From NCBI GenBank assembly GCA_024280635.1, contig JAJRPS010000003.1:22712-86711 (forward strand): DNA of 64,000 bases. Direction: 5' to 3'. Positions within the stretch are counted from its first letter, which is position 1. Every line of letters begins with the position of its first letter. This DNA comes from Bacteroidota bacterium. Its GTDB lineage: Bacteria > Bacteroidota > Bacteroidia > Flavobacteriales > Flavobacteriaceae. Made by a program: the position numbers and the translations under genes. The notes under the pieces were generated by a model. It ran no database searches. It was given only the letters and a program-made list of their open reading frames with translations, and was not told the DNA's origin. Of the stretch, positions 1-9,372 are shown in pieces.

Positions 1-7
1 ATTAACC

Positions 8-1141
8 TTATCTTTCGTTTTCTGGAATCTGTAAATTATCTTTATTTTCTATTCCTTTATTAATTCGTCTAGATACGTCTTTCCTTTTCTTAACAAGACT
101 TGCTACCGCATGAACACCAACACCAACTGCTAATGCTCCTGCCACTGCTTTCCCTACTCCATCTGCAGTTGCTTCAATTCCAAATCCAGGTAAAGCAGTT
201 AATCTTTCATAGAAAGGTCCGTTATCCCAGAAGTCATCTTCACTACATCCAATACATCCGTGTCCTGACTGAATAGGGAAACTAACCCCTCCATTCCATT
301 TAATAGTACCACATGAATTATACGTCATTGGCCCTTTACAACCTACTTTATATAAACAATATCCTTTTTTAGCATTTTCATCATCAAAAGATTCTGCAAA
401 TAAACCTGCATCATAATAGGCTCTTCTATAGCAACTATCATGAACTCTTTTTGCATAAAAAGCTTTTGGTCTGTTCTGTCTATCTAATTCTGGTAATTTA
501 CCAAAAGCCACAACATGTACAATAATACCAGCCATTACCTCTCCAATTGGAGGACAACCTGGTACTCGTATAACGGGTTTGTTTGTTAGCTTATGAATAG
601 GGGTAGCATTTGTTGGGTTAGGAGCTGCCGCCTGAACGCATCCATTAGAAGCACAAGAACCCCATGCAATAATTGCTTTAGCTCCTTCTGCTGCTTCTTT
701 AAATTGCTCAATAGCTGTTTTACCTGCAATACAACAATAGTTCCCATCATCACCAGTAGGGATAGATCCTTCAACACATAATATATATTCACCATGATAT
801 TTTTTCATAGTATCATGTTTTGCAGCTTCTGCCTGATGCCCAGAAGCAGCCATCAATGTTAATGAATAATCTAATGATATTTTATCTAAAATAATATCTG
901 CTACAATTGGATGATCTGACCTAATAAATGATTCACTACAACATGTGCACTCTTGATAATGATCCCAAATAACTGGCAATCTAGGTGTTTTTTCTAATGC
1001 CTTAGTAATTTGACCTATAGCAGAGTTTTGTAACCCCATAAATGCTGCCATATAAGTTGTGAATTTCATAAAATCTCTTCTTGAATAACCTTGCTTGATT
1101 ATTGTTTGAAGATAAGTATCTCTTTCTTTGTTTATAGCCAT
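8..1141 (-). CDS. hyaA: [NiFe] uptake hydrogenase small subunit, O2-tolerant group 1d type (HyaA/HoxK-like)
   Basis: Small, iron-sulfur subunit of a membrane-bound [NiFe] hydrogenase that passes electrons from H2 to the quinone pool. The 377-residue precursor has a Tat signal (SRRDFMKF, residues 20-27), so it is exported folded. All six cysteines of the special proximal [4Fe-3S] cluster are present: C65, C67 and C68 in ECTCCSESF, C163 and C168 in GSCASNGC, and C196 in VPGCPP. This matches the set known from E. coli HyaA and Ralstonia HoxK and marks the oxygen-tolerant class. The medial and distal cluster region (KGYCLYKVGCKGP, GHGCIGCSE) is intact. A hydrophobic segment near residues 330-350 is the expected membrane anchor. 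The large subunit would lie beyond the left edge. The metal permease immediately upstream fits a nickel supply role. Confidence 0.93.
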   Translation of the reverse strand: MAINKERDTYLQTIIKQGYSRRDFMKFTTYMAAFMGLQNSAIGQITKALEKTPRLPVIWDHYQECTCCSESFIRSDHPIVADIILDKISLDYSLTLMAASGHQAEAAKHDTMKKYHGEYILCVEGSIPTGDDGNYCCIAGKTAIEQFKEAAEGAKAIIAWGSCASNGCVQAAAPNPTNATPIHKLTNKPVIRVPGCPPIGEVMAGIIVHVVAFGKLPELDRQNRPKAFYAKRVHDSCYRRAYYDAGLFAESFDDENAKKGYCLYKVGCKGPMTYNSCGTIKWNGGVSFPIQSGHGCIGCSEDDFWDNGPFYERLTALPGFGIEATADGVGKAVAGALAVGVGVHAVASLVKKRKDVSRRINKGIENKDNLQIPENER

Positions 1142-1234
1142 AATAAATTAAAATATTATTAATATCTGGAATAAAGATAGTTTATTTATTTTACACTAAA
1201 ACATGTTTTTTTTATTTAAATTTATTCTAAATTA

Positions 1235-1936
1235 TTAATTCGTCAAACTCAACCAATAAACACCAATGATTATAGCAAATGCACCTCCCAATAAACGAAT
1301 ACCTTTGAAGAAAATATCATTATTTTGTCGTTTAGAAATAAAGGCTATTTGACCCAAAATAAATGCATAAATAGTCATTGCTAAAACAGTTCCTATTGCA
1401 AAACCAATAATATACATAACACTTTCAAATTGAGATTCAAACCCTAAAGCCGGCAATAAAAGTAAGAAATGAGCCACCCCTGCTAAACCATGTAAAAACC
1501 CAATACTAAAAGCTGAAAATAAACTTTGTTTTTGCCTAACGTCATCTGCATGATTATGTTCTTTCAAATCACCTTTAAAACTATGCGAATGAACAAACTC
1601 CCCATTTTCTGCATGAATATGAGCATGGTTATGATTATTAGATTCTTTAAATAAACGAAACAAAGCCCATCCTCCTACACCTATTAAAACATAAGCAACT
1701 AATTGCTCACTGTGTTTAGAAATAACTTCCACAGGAATTAAATCTTTGAGAAATAAAAACAAAACCCCAATCAAAAGCATCCCGATTAAATGGCCTAACC
1801 CCCACAACAAACCAATTTTCCAAGCTTTTCTTTTAGATACTATAGCCAACGGTGTAACTGCTGCTAGATGGTCTGGTCCGGATATAACATGTAACAACGA
1901 AGCTAAAGTTCCTGCTACTAATGGAATATTTATCAT
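1235..1936 (-). CDS. UreH/NicO-type metal permease, probable nickel transporter
   Basis: Polytopic inner-membrane protein of 233 residues with about six hydrophobic segments. The first helix carries the family signature HVISGPDHLAAV (residues 17-28), related to the HxxxxDH motif of nickel/cobalt permeases. A second conserved site, GFLHGLAGVAHFL, lies after residue 148. Between the two halves is a histidine-rich hydrophilic loop (HNHAHIHAE, HSHSF, EHNHADD) suited to binding metal ions. It is 93 nt upstream of the hydrogenase small subunit on the same strand, so delivery of nickel for the [NiFe] centre is the likely job. The substrate is inferred from context; members of this family are also annotated as urease accessory or sulfite-export-like proteins. 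A possible -7 box, TAATTTTG, lies at 1960-1967 on the minus strand. Confidence 0.8.
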   Translation of the reverse strand: MINIPLVAGTLASLLHVISGPDHLAAVTPLAIVSKRKAWKIGLLWGLGHLIGMLLIGVLFLFLKDLIPVEVISKHSEQLVAYVLIGVGGWALFRLFKESNNHNHAHIHAENGEFVHSHSFKGDLKEHNHADDVRQKQSLFSAFSIGFLHGLAGVAHFLLLLPALGFESQFESVMYIIGFAIGTVLAMTIYAFILGQIAFISKRQNNDIFFKGIRLLGGAFAIIIGVYWLSLTN

Positions 1937-2109
1937 TGAATTATATTTTTATTTATTTACAAAATTATGTATTTTGAATTTAAATCCGAATCTATACTTA
2001 TTTAAGTTGCTAAATAAACAACTCTAAAAAGTATTGTCATTTTTTAAACAACTACTCTATAATTATAAAGAGATAAGCTTAATCTTTTTCCTCAAAGAGC
2101 TCCGCTTCG

Positions 2110-2177
2110 AAAAAATAAAGTCGCTAAAAAAGTAATTTCAAGTAAACTTGATTACTTTTTTAGCGACTTTATTTTTT
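2110..2177 (-). terminator. 27-bp perfect hairpin, probable terminator of the dcw-yqeY-tRNA unit
   Basis: Arms 2110-2136 and 2151-2177 are perfectly complementary over 27 bp, with a 14-nt loop that contains a smaller caag/cttg stem. The arms end in A and T runs on either side, so it could terminate in both directions. It starts 6 nt after the 3' end of the tRNA-Arg gene. It is much longer than a minimal intrinsic terminator. Confidence 0.75.
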
Positions 2178-2182
2178 ATTCG

Positions 2183-2256
2183 TGACCGCGAAGGGACTCG
2201 AACCCCCAACCCTCAGAGCCGAAATCTGATATTCTATCCAGTTGAACTACGCAGCC
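2183..2256 (-). tRNA. tRNA-Arg (anticodon TCG)
   Basis: The minus-strand sequence folds as a 74-nt cloverleaf. The acceptor stem GGCTGCG/CGCGGTC includes two G-U pairs and the discriminator is A. The anticodon stem TCAGA/TCTGA closes the loop TTTCGGC, giving anticodon TCG (reads CGA). The T-loop is GGTTCGAGTCC. CCA is not encoded. The gene begins 10 nt after the yqeY stop codon, so it may be processed from the same transcript. Confidence 0.95.
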
Positions 2257-2266
2257 AATATTTATA

Positions 2267-2716
2267 TTACATCAAATTTTTCTTAACTAAAGTAGATATG
2301 GTTTTACCATCTGCTTGACCAGCAACTTCTTTATTTACAGATCCCATTACCTTTCCCATGTCTTTCATACCGCTTGCTCCTAAAGTTTCTATTACTTGTA
2401 AAACAACTTTTTCTACTTCAGATTCCGTTAATTGTTCTGGTAAAAATTGCGCTATAATTGCTGCTTGTTCCAATTCAGGTTGTGCTAAATCTTCACGTCC
2501 TTGCTCACTAAAAATAGCTGCACTATCTTTGCGTTGCTTTACTAATTTTTGAACAAGTTTCACTTCTTCCTCTTCCGTTAATTCTTCTTTAGACCCTGTT
2601 TTTGTTTGCGCCAATAATATTTCGGATTTAATAGCTCTTAAAGAGGTTAAGGCAACTTGATTTTTAGCCTTCATTGCTGCTTTTAATTGCACCATTACTT
2701 CTGTTGATAAACTCAT
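2267..2716 (-). CDS. yqeY: GatB/YqeY domain-containing protein
   Basis: A 149-residue protein of the YqeY family, related to the tail domain of the GatB amidotransferase subunit. The N-terminal helix (MSLSTEVMVQLKAAMKAKNQ) and the C-terminal region (GASGMKDMGKVMGSV) are typical. The family is thought to act near tRNA or amidotransferase metabolism, but its function is not settled. I chose the ATG at 2716: the longer reading needs a TTG at 2755, and the ATG start gives the usual family length and conserved MSL start. It follows ftsZ by 59 nt on the same strand and is followed at once by tRNA-Arg. Confidence 0.85.
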   Translation of the reverse strand: MSLSTEVMVQLKAAMKAKNQVALTSLRAIKSEILLAQTKTGSKEELTEEEEVKLVQKLVKQRKDSAAIFSEQGREDLAQPELEQAAIIAQFLPEQLTESEVEKVVLQVIETLGASGMKDMGKVMGSVNKEVAGQADGKTISTLVKKNLM

Positions 2717-2775
2717 CTTTTTACGTTTTAATTCTTTTATAATTTCTAAATTCAATTGAAATAAACCTCGAGAGA

Positions 2776-4743
2776 TTAATCTACATTATCATGTAAAAAT
2801 GAATTGTTTGATCGTAATTGGATATCATCATTACTATCTGCACCTAATGTTGTACGTGAAATAGTACCATCTCCTTGTTGCTCATTCAATTCTATTCCTT
2901 TACGCACAAAAGCAGGTTGACGCTCTATTTCATCAATATTTTTATTAATATTAGAACGGAAATTGTAATTAAAACGTTTTAAATTTCGTTTACGCCCTTC
3001 TGCTAATAACTTATTAGCTTCTTCAATAGGAAGTTCAAACAAATCTACTTCTACCTCTTCTTTTGCTTCATCTAATGGCGCAACAGATTCTACTACTTTT
3101 TCTTTAACCACAAATGCTTCTGTTGTTGTTTCGGCAACCGCATTTTCATCTTCTTGAACATCCAACACGTATTTTATAATACCTTGATCATTATGCTCGG
3201 TTACAGCAACTACTTCCGTAGGTGCATTCACTTCTATTTCTGAAACGGTATCTTCTAAATTAAAGACTATTTTTTCAGATTTCTCTGTTGTTTCTGTTAT
3301 TTCTGTTTCTGATAACGGCTGAAACAAATCGGTAGTTGCTGCTTCAATTGGCATATCAAAAGAAATGGTAGTTTGCTCTTCTACTTCAACTACGTCCTCT
3401 TCTTTTTCTGCTGTATCTGAAGAAACATCGGTAATAATAAATGCATCTTCTAATGCTGCAGGCAACATTACTTCATCATATATAACATCAATATTTTTAA
3501 TCTCTTCCGTAGTAGATACTAAATTTACTAATGAATCTTCAACAACTTCTTCTTCAAATAAATTGTGAATAATTAGAGGTGCTTCATCTATTTTTTTGGG
3601 TGCAACTACTGCTTTATCTTCTATTGTACTCTCTTTAGTTGGTAATTGAATATCTGAAATCACATTTTTAGCAGACAATACTTGTGTTACCGATTGATCA
3701 TCACCTAACGCGTGTATGATTTTTTTAGTTTCTGTATCTACAATACTATCTTGTTGTGCGGCATCAAAACCCGTAGCAACTACAGTTACTGAAATTTCAC
3801 CGTCTGCCAGTTTTTCATCTTCTCCAACTCCTTGAATAATATTTGCATTATTACCCGCTTCTGTTTGGATGTATTCATTAATTTCACCCATTTCATCCAT
3901 GGTAATTTCTTCTGATCCTGAAAGAATTAACAAGAGTACATTTTTAGCTCCTGTAATTTTATTATCATTTAGCAAAGGTGAGTCTAACGCTTTTGAAACA
4001 GCCTCAATAGCTCTACCTGCTCCAGATGCTACGGCAGACCCCATGATTGCACTTCCTCCATTTTCCAAAACGGTACGTGCATCTCTAAGGTCAATATTTT
4101 GAATATAGTGATGGGTAATTACTTCTGCAATACTTTTTGCGGCGGTAGCTAACACCTCATCTGCTTTTGCAAAACCTGCTTTAAACCCTAAATTACCATA
4201 CACCTCACGTAGCTTATTATTGTTGATGACAATTAAGGAATCTACTTCTTTTCTTAATTTTTCAATACCTATTTGTGCTTGTTCGTTTCGTTTTTTACCT
4301 TCAAATACAAACGGAACGGTTACAATACCTACTGTTAACACACCTGCTTCTTTTGCCATTTTAGCAATAATCGGTGCTGCTCCTGTACCGGTACCACCAC
4401 CCATACCTGCAGTAATAAATATCATTTTAGTGTTGGTATCTAACATTTCTGCAAGCACATCAAAACTTTCAATAGCAGATTCCTCCCCTACATTAGGGTC
4501 TGCTCCCGCCCCTAAACCTTCTGTTATGGAAACTCCTAACTGAATTTTGTTGGGTACAGGGCTATTGTTTAGTGCTTGTGCATCTGTATTACAAATAACA
4601 AAATCTACTCCAACAATACCTGACTTAAACATGTGATTAATAGCATTGCTACCTCCACCTCCTACACCAATTACCTTGATTACATTTGACCTGTTTTTTG
4701 GTAAATCAAAAGATATACCTCCGAATTCTGTGCTACTACTCAT
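2776..4743 (-). CDS. ftsZ: Cell division protein FtsZ with long acidic C-terminal tail
   Basis: Tubulin-like GTPase that polymerises into the Z ring at the division site. The globular domain covers about residues 18-330, with the phosphate loop GGGSNAINHM near 30 and the tubulin signature GGGTGTG at 115-121. The T7-loop region reads NIDLRDARTVL, near residue 216. After the GTPase domain comes an acidic, probably disordered linker of more than 250 residues, then a basic patch (EGRKRNLKRFNYNFR, about 580-595). The protein is 655 residues, far longer than the 380-400 of most bacteria but usual for Flavobacteriaceae. It is the last classical dcw gene here, 22 nt after ftsA. Confidence 0.97.
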   Translation of the reverse strand: MSSSTEFGGISFDLPKNRSNVIKVIGVGGGGSNAINHMFKSGIVGVDFVICNTDAQALNNSPVPNKIQLGVSITEGLGAGADPNVGEESAIESFDVLAEMLDTNTKMIFITAGMGGGTGTGAAPIIAKMAKEAGVLTVGIVTVPFVFEGKKRNEQAQIGIEKLRKEVDSLIVINNNKLREVYGNLGFKAGFAKADEVLATAAKSIAEVITHHYIQNIDLRDARTVLENGGSAIMGSAVASGAGRAIEAVSKALDSPLLNDNKITGAKNVLLLILSGSEEITMDEMGEINEYIQTEAGNNANIIQGVGEDEKLADGEISVTVVATGFDAAQQDSIVDTETKKIIHALGDDQSVTQVLSAKNVISDIQLPTKESTIEDKAVVAPKKIDEAPLIIHNLFEEEVVEDSLVNLVSTTEEIKNIDVIYDEVMLPAALEDAFIITDVSSDTAEKEEDVVEVEEQTTISFDMPIEAATTDLFQPLSETEITETTEKSEKIVFNLEDTVSEIEVNAPTEVVAVTEHNDQGIIKYVLDVQEDENAVAETTTEAFVVKEKVVESVAPLDEAKEEVEVDLFELPIEEANKLLAEGRKRNLKRFNYNFRSNINKNIDEIERQPAFVRKGIELNEQQGDGTISRTTLGADSNDDIQLRSNNSFLHDNVD

Positions 4744-4765
4744 CCTTCTTCTCTTTATAGTTATA

Positions 4766-6118
4766 TTATTCTGCGTTATCTAAAAAATCTTTTATTTTAT
4801 CCGTAAGTTTTTCCAAAAAGTTTTTACTTTTTTGTTTTGGAACTTCCGCTACTTCTGTATCAACTTCTATTTCTTCTTCACTTTCCGCTACTGCCGTTTG
4901 TGTTGCATTTTCTTCTGAAATTTGATTATCTTTCTCAAAGGCTTTGGTTTGTTTTTTATCAATTTCAATAGCGTTCATTAATAAGCCTACTGCAGTTGAA
5001 AATAATGGACTTGACATTTCTTCTGACGATTCTCCTGCTAAATGTTCATTTGGGTAACCTATACGTGTATCCATACCGGTAATATACTCTACCGCTTGCT
5101 TTAAATGTTTTAACTCCGATCCTCCACCTGTTAAAACAATACCTGCAATAAGTGTTTTATTTTTCTCATCACATCCATAACTTTGAATTTCGGCATGTAC
5201 TTGATCAATAATTTCTACCACACGTGCATTAATAATTCTAGATAGGTTTTTCAAAGAAATTTCTTTAGGAGCTCTGCCTCGTAGCCCCGGAATAGAAACA
5301 ATTTCATTTTCCTTATTTGCTCCTGGTAAAGCAGATCCAAATTTAATTTTTAACAGTTCTGCTTGCTTTTCAATAATAGAGCAGCCTTCTTTTATGTCTT
5401 CCGTGATTATTTTTCCGCCAAACGGAATTACTGCTGTATGCCTAATTATGTTGTCTTTAAAAATAGCTAAATCGGTAGTACCTCCACCAATATCTACTAA
5501 AGCTACTCCCGCCTCTTTTTCTTCAGTACTCAATACTGCATCAGCTGACGCTAAAGGCTCTAAAGTAATACCCGCTAAACCTAATCCTGAATCTACAATA
5601 CAGCGTCCAATATTTCTGATAGACGAAATATGCCCTACTACAATATGAAAGTTTGCTTCTAATCGACCGCCACACATACCTATAGGCTCTTTTATTCCTG
5701 ACTGCCCGTCAATTTTATATTCTTGTGGTAATACATGTATAATTTCTTCACCAGGAAGCATTACTAATTTATTTACTTGACCAATTAGCTCATCAATATC
5801 TTGCTGCGTAATCACTTTATCAGCATCTGCTCTAGTAATATGGTCATTATGCTGAATACTGCGAATATGCTGACCTGCAATACCTGCTACTGCTTCCTTT
5901 ACTTTTAATCCTGATGCTGCTTCGGCTTCTTCTACAGCTTGCTGTATAGATTGTATAGTTTGTACAATATTATTGACAACACCTCTATGTACTCCTAAGC
6001 TTTTGGCTTTACCAACACCTAATACCTCTAATTTGCCGTACTCATTTTCCTGACCCACCATGGCCACAATTTTTGTGGTCCCTATGTCTAATCCTATTGC
6101 GATTTTACTGTTTTCCAT
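4766..6118 (-). CDS. ftsA: Cell division protein FtsA
   Basis: Actin-like ATPase that tethers FtsZ filaments to the membrane and recruits later division proteins. The N-terminus IAIGLDIGTTKIVAMVG is the phosphate-1 motif. The second phosphate motif is VDIGGGTTDLAIF near residue 210 and the adenosine motif is IVLTGGGSELKHL near 327. The C-terminal end (NFLEKLTDKIKDFLDNAE) reads as an amphipathic membrane-targeting helix, preceded by a Glu-rich variable stretch of about 40 residues. At 450 residues it is slightly longer than E. coli FtsA because of that stretch. It sits between ftsQ (3-nt gap) and ftsZ, the canonical order. Confidence 0.96.
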   Translation of the reverse strand: MENSKIAIGLDIGTTKIVAMVGQENEYGKLEVLGVGKAKSLGVHRGVVNNIVQTIQSIQQAVEEAEAASGLKVKEAVAGIAGQHIRSIQHNDHITRADADKVITQQDIDELIGQVNKLVMLPGEEIIHVLPQEYKIDGQSGIKEPIGMCGGRLEANFHIVVGHISSIRNIGRCIVDSGLGLAGITLEPLASADAVLSTEEKEAGVALVDIGGGTTDLAIFKDNIIRHTAVIPFGGKIITEDIKEGCSIIEKQAELLKIKFGSALPGANKENEIVSIPGLRGRAPKEISLKNLSRIINARVVEIIDQVHAEIQSYGCDEKNKTLIAGIVLTGGGSELKHLKQAVEYITGMDTRIGYPNEHLAGESSEEMSSPLFSTAVGLLMNAIEIDKKQTKAFEKDNQISEENATQTAVAESEEEIEVDTEVAEVPKQKSKNFLEKLTDKIKDFLDNAE

Positions 6119-6121
6119 AGC

Positions 6122-6868
6122 TTATTTTTTAGTGCAAATTACTTGAGATGCTATTTGTAAGTTTACTTTTTTATATTGATGCAATGTTTTATCTTTTTTT
6201 GCTTTTTGATAAAAGGCTTTGAAATTTTCTATTTTACGTTTTCCATTTGCTGATGTACCAAAGTCAATTACAAAATCAAATTTGCGTAGCAACAATGTGT
6301 ATTTATTTTTCATCACTACAATACCCGACACACTTTGTTTAAAAAACGAATCACTAGTAATGGTTTGCACTACTTTAAACACATCTTTTAAGTTTTTTTT
6401 TGTAACATCTCCTGTTACCAAAGGCACTCGTACAGCAAAGTTTGGCGAAATAGGCATCTTTTCACCCATCTCGTCAATGTAATATGTTTCATTTGTATGC
6501 ACTCTTGCTCGTGGTGTTTTCTGCAAAACATTTACACCAACACACCCATTTACAGAAACATACACATTTGATTTCCTTACAAAAGGATTACTATTTAATG
6601 TTTTTTCTAACCTACTCAAATCTAACGCTTCTTTGGTTATATTTTTTATACTTCCTTTATTTTGTATTAACAAGTTATTAACCGTTTTTTCTGCTAATAA
6701 CAATTGCTCTGGATGTTCAAAATTTACTTCTAATTTAGACAGCAAACGACGATTACTTCTGCCTGATGAAAAGGCATACAGAAAGGCAACTACACCAAAA
6801 ATAAACACTAATTTTATAGTGGCAAATAATTGGGTTTGAAAGAAGCTTTTTTTAGGGATACTTTCCAT
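6122..6868 (-). CDS. ftsQ: Cell division protein FtsQ/DivIB
   Basis: Bitopic division protein of 248 residues linking the cytoplasmic Z ring with periplasmic septum synthesis. It has a short cytoplasmic start, one transmembrane helix (about residues 13-30, LFATIKLVFIFGVVAFLYAF) and a periplasmic part with a POTRA-like region (RLEKTLNSNPFVRKSNVYV). Sequence conservation in this family is low, so the assignment rests mainly on this architecture and on the position between murC (1-nt gap) and ftsA. Confidence 0.88.
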   Translation of the reverse strand: MESIPKKSFFQTQLFATIKLVFIFGVVAFLYAFSSGRSNRRLLSKLEVNFEHPEQLLLAEKTVNNLLIQNKGSIKNITKEALDLSRLEKTLNSNPFVRKSNVYVSVNGCVGVNVLQKTPRARVHTNETYYIDEMGEKMPISPNFAVRVPLVTGDVTKKNLKDVFKVVQTITSDSFFKQSVSGIVVMKNKYTLLLRKFDFVIDFGTSANGKRKIENFKAFYQKAKKDKTLHQYKKVNLQIASQVICTKK

Positions 6869-6869
6869 T

Positions 6870-8222
6870 TTACACTTTACTTGTTAATTCTTTTTTTATT
6901 TTTTTTACTTCCGCACCAATATCTCCTGCACCAATAGTTAAAATTACTGTAGCATTTGCTTCTTTTATTTCGGAAACTATCTGGTTTTTTGTAATTAATT
7001 TTTTATCAGAAGTCTCAATTTTTTGCAATAACCATGATGCGGTTACACCTGTTATCGGTAATTCTCGAGCAGGATAAATATCCAACAACCTTACTACATC
7101 AAACTGACTTAAACTTTTTGCAAAATCATCAGCAAAATCTTGTGTTCTACTAAATAAATGCGGCTGAAATATTGCCATTATTTTTTGGTTAGGATACATT
7201 TCTCTCACCGCTTGATGCACTGCATTTATTTCTGTAGGATGATGTGCGTAATCATCTATAAAAATCAATTTTTCTGTTTTTATTTGATACGTAAACCTAC
7301 GCTCTACTCCTTTAAAAGAGGCTAATCCTTTAATTAAATCTTGAGTATTAAATCCGTAATCATATGCCATTGCAAAAGCAACTAATGCATTTGATAGATT
7401 ATGATTTCCTGGTAAATGAAACACTACTTTTTCTATAATTTCTTTGGGTGTTTTGATATCAAAAACATAACTTCCCTTATCAATTTTTATATTTTGTACT
7501 ACATAATCGGTATTTGTATTTACACCATAAGTGATACCACTTAAAGCAACTCCTTTAGCTACAAATAGTTTGGATGTATCTACCAACCTGTTTGCAAAAG
7601 CTTTAAAACTTTTTTCCAATTCATCTGCTTGCCCATAAATATCCAAATGATCAGCATCTGTAGATGTTATACACGCTACGTTTGGCGACAATTCTAAAAA
7701 AGAACGATCAAACTCATCTGCTTCTACTACTGAAATTTCCGAACCGTTTACAATTAAATTGGAATGATAATTTTCTGTAATTCCACCTAAAAATGCTGTC
7801 ATATTTGCATTACACACTTTTAACAAGTGTCCTAAAATAGCAGATGTTGTGGTTTTACCATGTGTTCCTGCAACTGCAAAACAAAACGTATTTTGTGTAA
7901 TCAACCCCAATACTTCCGCTCGTTTTTTTACAACAAAATTATTGGCTACAAAATACTGCAACTGCTCATGAGTATTGGGTATTGCTGGGGTATATACCAC
8001 TAAAATATTTTCTGAATTTTTATGGCTTTCTGGTATACTTTTAAGTGTTTCATCAAAACAAATTGTGATACCCAGTGTTTGCAAATTGGATGTAATATTT
8101 GTTTCGGTTTTATCATAACCCGCAACATTTTTACCAATATGCTTAAAATATCGTGCTAAAGCACTCATTCCGATACCTCCGATACCTACAAAATAAACGT
8201 TATGTATACTTTTAATATTCAA
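6870..8222 (-). CDS. murC: UDP-N-acetylmuramate--L-alanine ligase MurC
   Basis: Cytoplasmic ATP-dependent ligase adding L-alanine to UDP-MurNAc, the first amino acid of the peptidoglycan stem peptide. The N-terminal nucleotide-binding loop is FVGIGGIGMSALA (residues 11-23). The ATP-binding motif GTHGKTTT lies at 119-126, and the conserved DDYAHHPTE follows near residue 320. At 450 residues it has the family length. The start codon is TTG at 8222; no upstream ATG is available and this start restores the conserved IHNVYFVGIGG N-terminus. It is separated from murG by 43 nt. Confidence 0.96.
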   Translation of the reverse strand: MNIKSIHNVYFVGIGGIGMSALARYFKHIGKNVAGYDKTETNITSNLQTLGITICFDETLKSIPESHKNSENILVVYTPAIPNTHEQLQYFVANNFVVKKRAEVLGLITQNTFCFAVAGTHGKTTTSAILGHLLKVCNANMTAFLGGITENYHSNLIVNGSEISVVEADEFDRSFLELSPNVACITSTDADHLDIYGQADELEKSFKAFANRLVDTSKLFVAKGVALSGITYGVNTNTDYVVQNIKIDKGSYVFDIKTPKEIIEKVVFHLPGNHNLSNALVAFAMAYDYGFNTQDLIKGLASFKGVERRFTYQIKTEKLIFIDDYAHHPTEINAVHQAVREMYPNQKIMAIFQPHLFSRTQDFADDFAKSLSQFDVVRLLDIYPARELPITGVTASWLLQKIETSDKKLITKNQIVSEIKEANATVILTIGAGDIGAEVKKIKKELTSKV

Positions 8223-8265
8223 AATTTAAAGATTTAAAGTTCAAAATTGTTTTTAGTAAAAACAA

Positions 8266-9366
8266 TTAAGCCTCTATTAATTTTATTACTTGTTTAACAA
8301 TATCTTTTGTTGCATTTATTAATGCTAATTTTTTAATGTTTACTGCTAATTTTTGTTGCTGATTCTCATTAGCTAATAATTCTGAAAATTGCATTTCAAA
8401 CTCCATGTTTAAATCAGCTTCTTTTATTAAAATTGCTGCATTTTCTTTTACAATAGCTTGTGCATTTTTAGTTTGATGATCTTCTGAAACATTTGGACTC
8501 GGAATAAAAACAACTGGCTTCCCTACCACACACAACTCTGATACAGAACTTGCTCCTGCACGAGAAATTATTACATCAGCAGCGGCATACGCTAAATCCA
8601 TCTTATTCAAAAATGCATGCACCTGAACTCCTTTTTTATCATTGTATTTTTGATACTGATTTTCATACAGTTTTCCGCATTGCCATATCAACTGTACCTT
8701 TTGATTTTGAAAAAAACCAAGTTCTTTTTCTATTAATTTATTAATGTTTCTTGCCCCTAAACTACCACCTAAAACCAAGATTGTTTTCTTGGTTGTATCT
8801 AAATTAAAGAACAATAATGCTTTTGCTCTTTTTGAATCAATTTCTAATAAATCTTGACGGACTGGATTTCCTGTTTTTATCAACTTATTTTTAGGAAAAA
8901 ATCGCTCTAAATTATCATACGCTACACAAATAGCATTTGCCTTTTTAGATAATAATTTATTGGTAATTCCTGGGTATGAGTTCTGTTCTTGTATTAATGT
9001 AGGAATTCCTTTTACATTTGCCATTTGTAACAATGGACCGCTAGCAAACCCTCCTGTACCAATAGCAATATCTGGCTTAAATTGTTTGATTATTTTTTTA
9101 GCACTCCATAAACTACTCGTTAATTTAAAGGGAAATAATAGATTGTTTTTTGATAATAACTTCCGCTCAATACCTGAAATCCATAATCCTTTTATTGCAT
9201 AACCCGCAGCGGGAACTTTTTCCATTTCCATACGGTCTTTTGCGCCTACAAATAAAAACTCGGTATTTGGATACTGACTTTTTATTTCGTTAGCAATAGC
9301 TATTGCAGGATAAATATGTCCTCCTGTACCACCTCCTGATAATATGATTTTATAATTTGATTTCAC
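8266..9366 (-). CDS. murG: UDP-N-acetylglucosamine--lipid I N-acetylglucosaminyltransferase MurG
   Basis: Peripheral membrane GT-B glycosyltransferase that converts lipid I to lipid II on the cytoplasmic face. The N-terminal glycine-rich loop [12 protein letters not shown] (residues 10-21) binds the lipid-linked acceptor region. The second conserved loop, [12 protein letters not shown], starts near residue 198. The donor-binding region [16 protein letters not shown] is near 270. Length is 366 residues, normal for the family. The start codon is GTG (9366). It is 6 nt from ftsW, indicating tight operon packing. Confidence 0.96.
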   Translation of the reverse strand: MKSNYKIILSGGGTGGHIYPAIAIANEIKSQYPNTEFLFVGAKDRMEMEKVPAAGYAIKGLWISGIERKLLSKNNLLFPFKLTSSLWSAKKIIKQFKPDIAIGTGGFASGPLLQMANVKGIPTLIQEQNSYPGITNKLLSKKANAICVAYDNLERFFPKNKLIKTGNPVRQDLLEIDSKRAKALLFFNLDTTKKTILVLGGSLGARNINKLIEKELGFFQNQKVQLIWQCGKLYENQYQKYNDKKGVQVHAFLNKMDLAYAAADVIISRAGASSVSELCVVGKPVVFIPSPNVSEDHQTKNAQAIVKENAAILIKEADLNMEFEMQFSELLANENQQQKLAVNIKKLALINATKDIVKQVIKLIEA

Positions 9367-9372
9367 TTTTTT

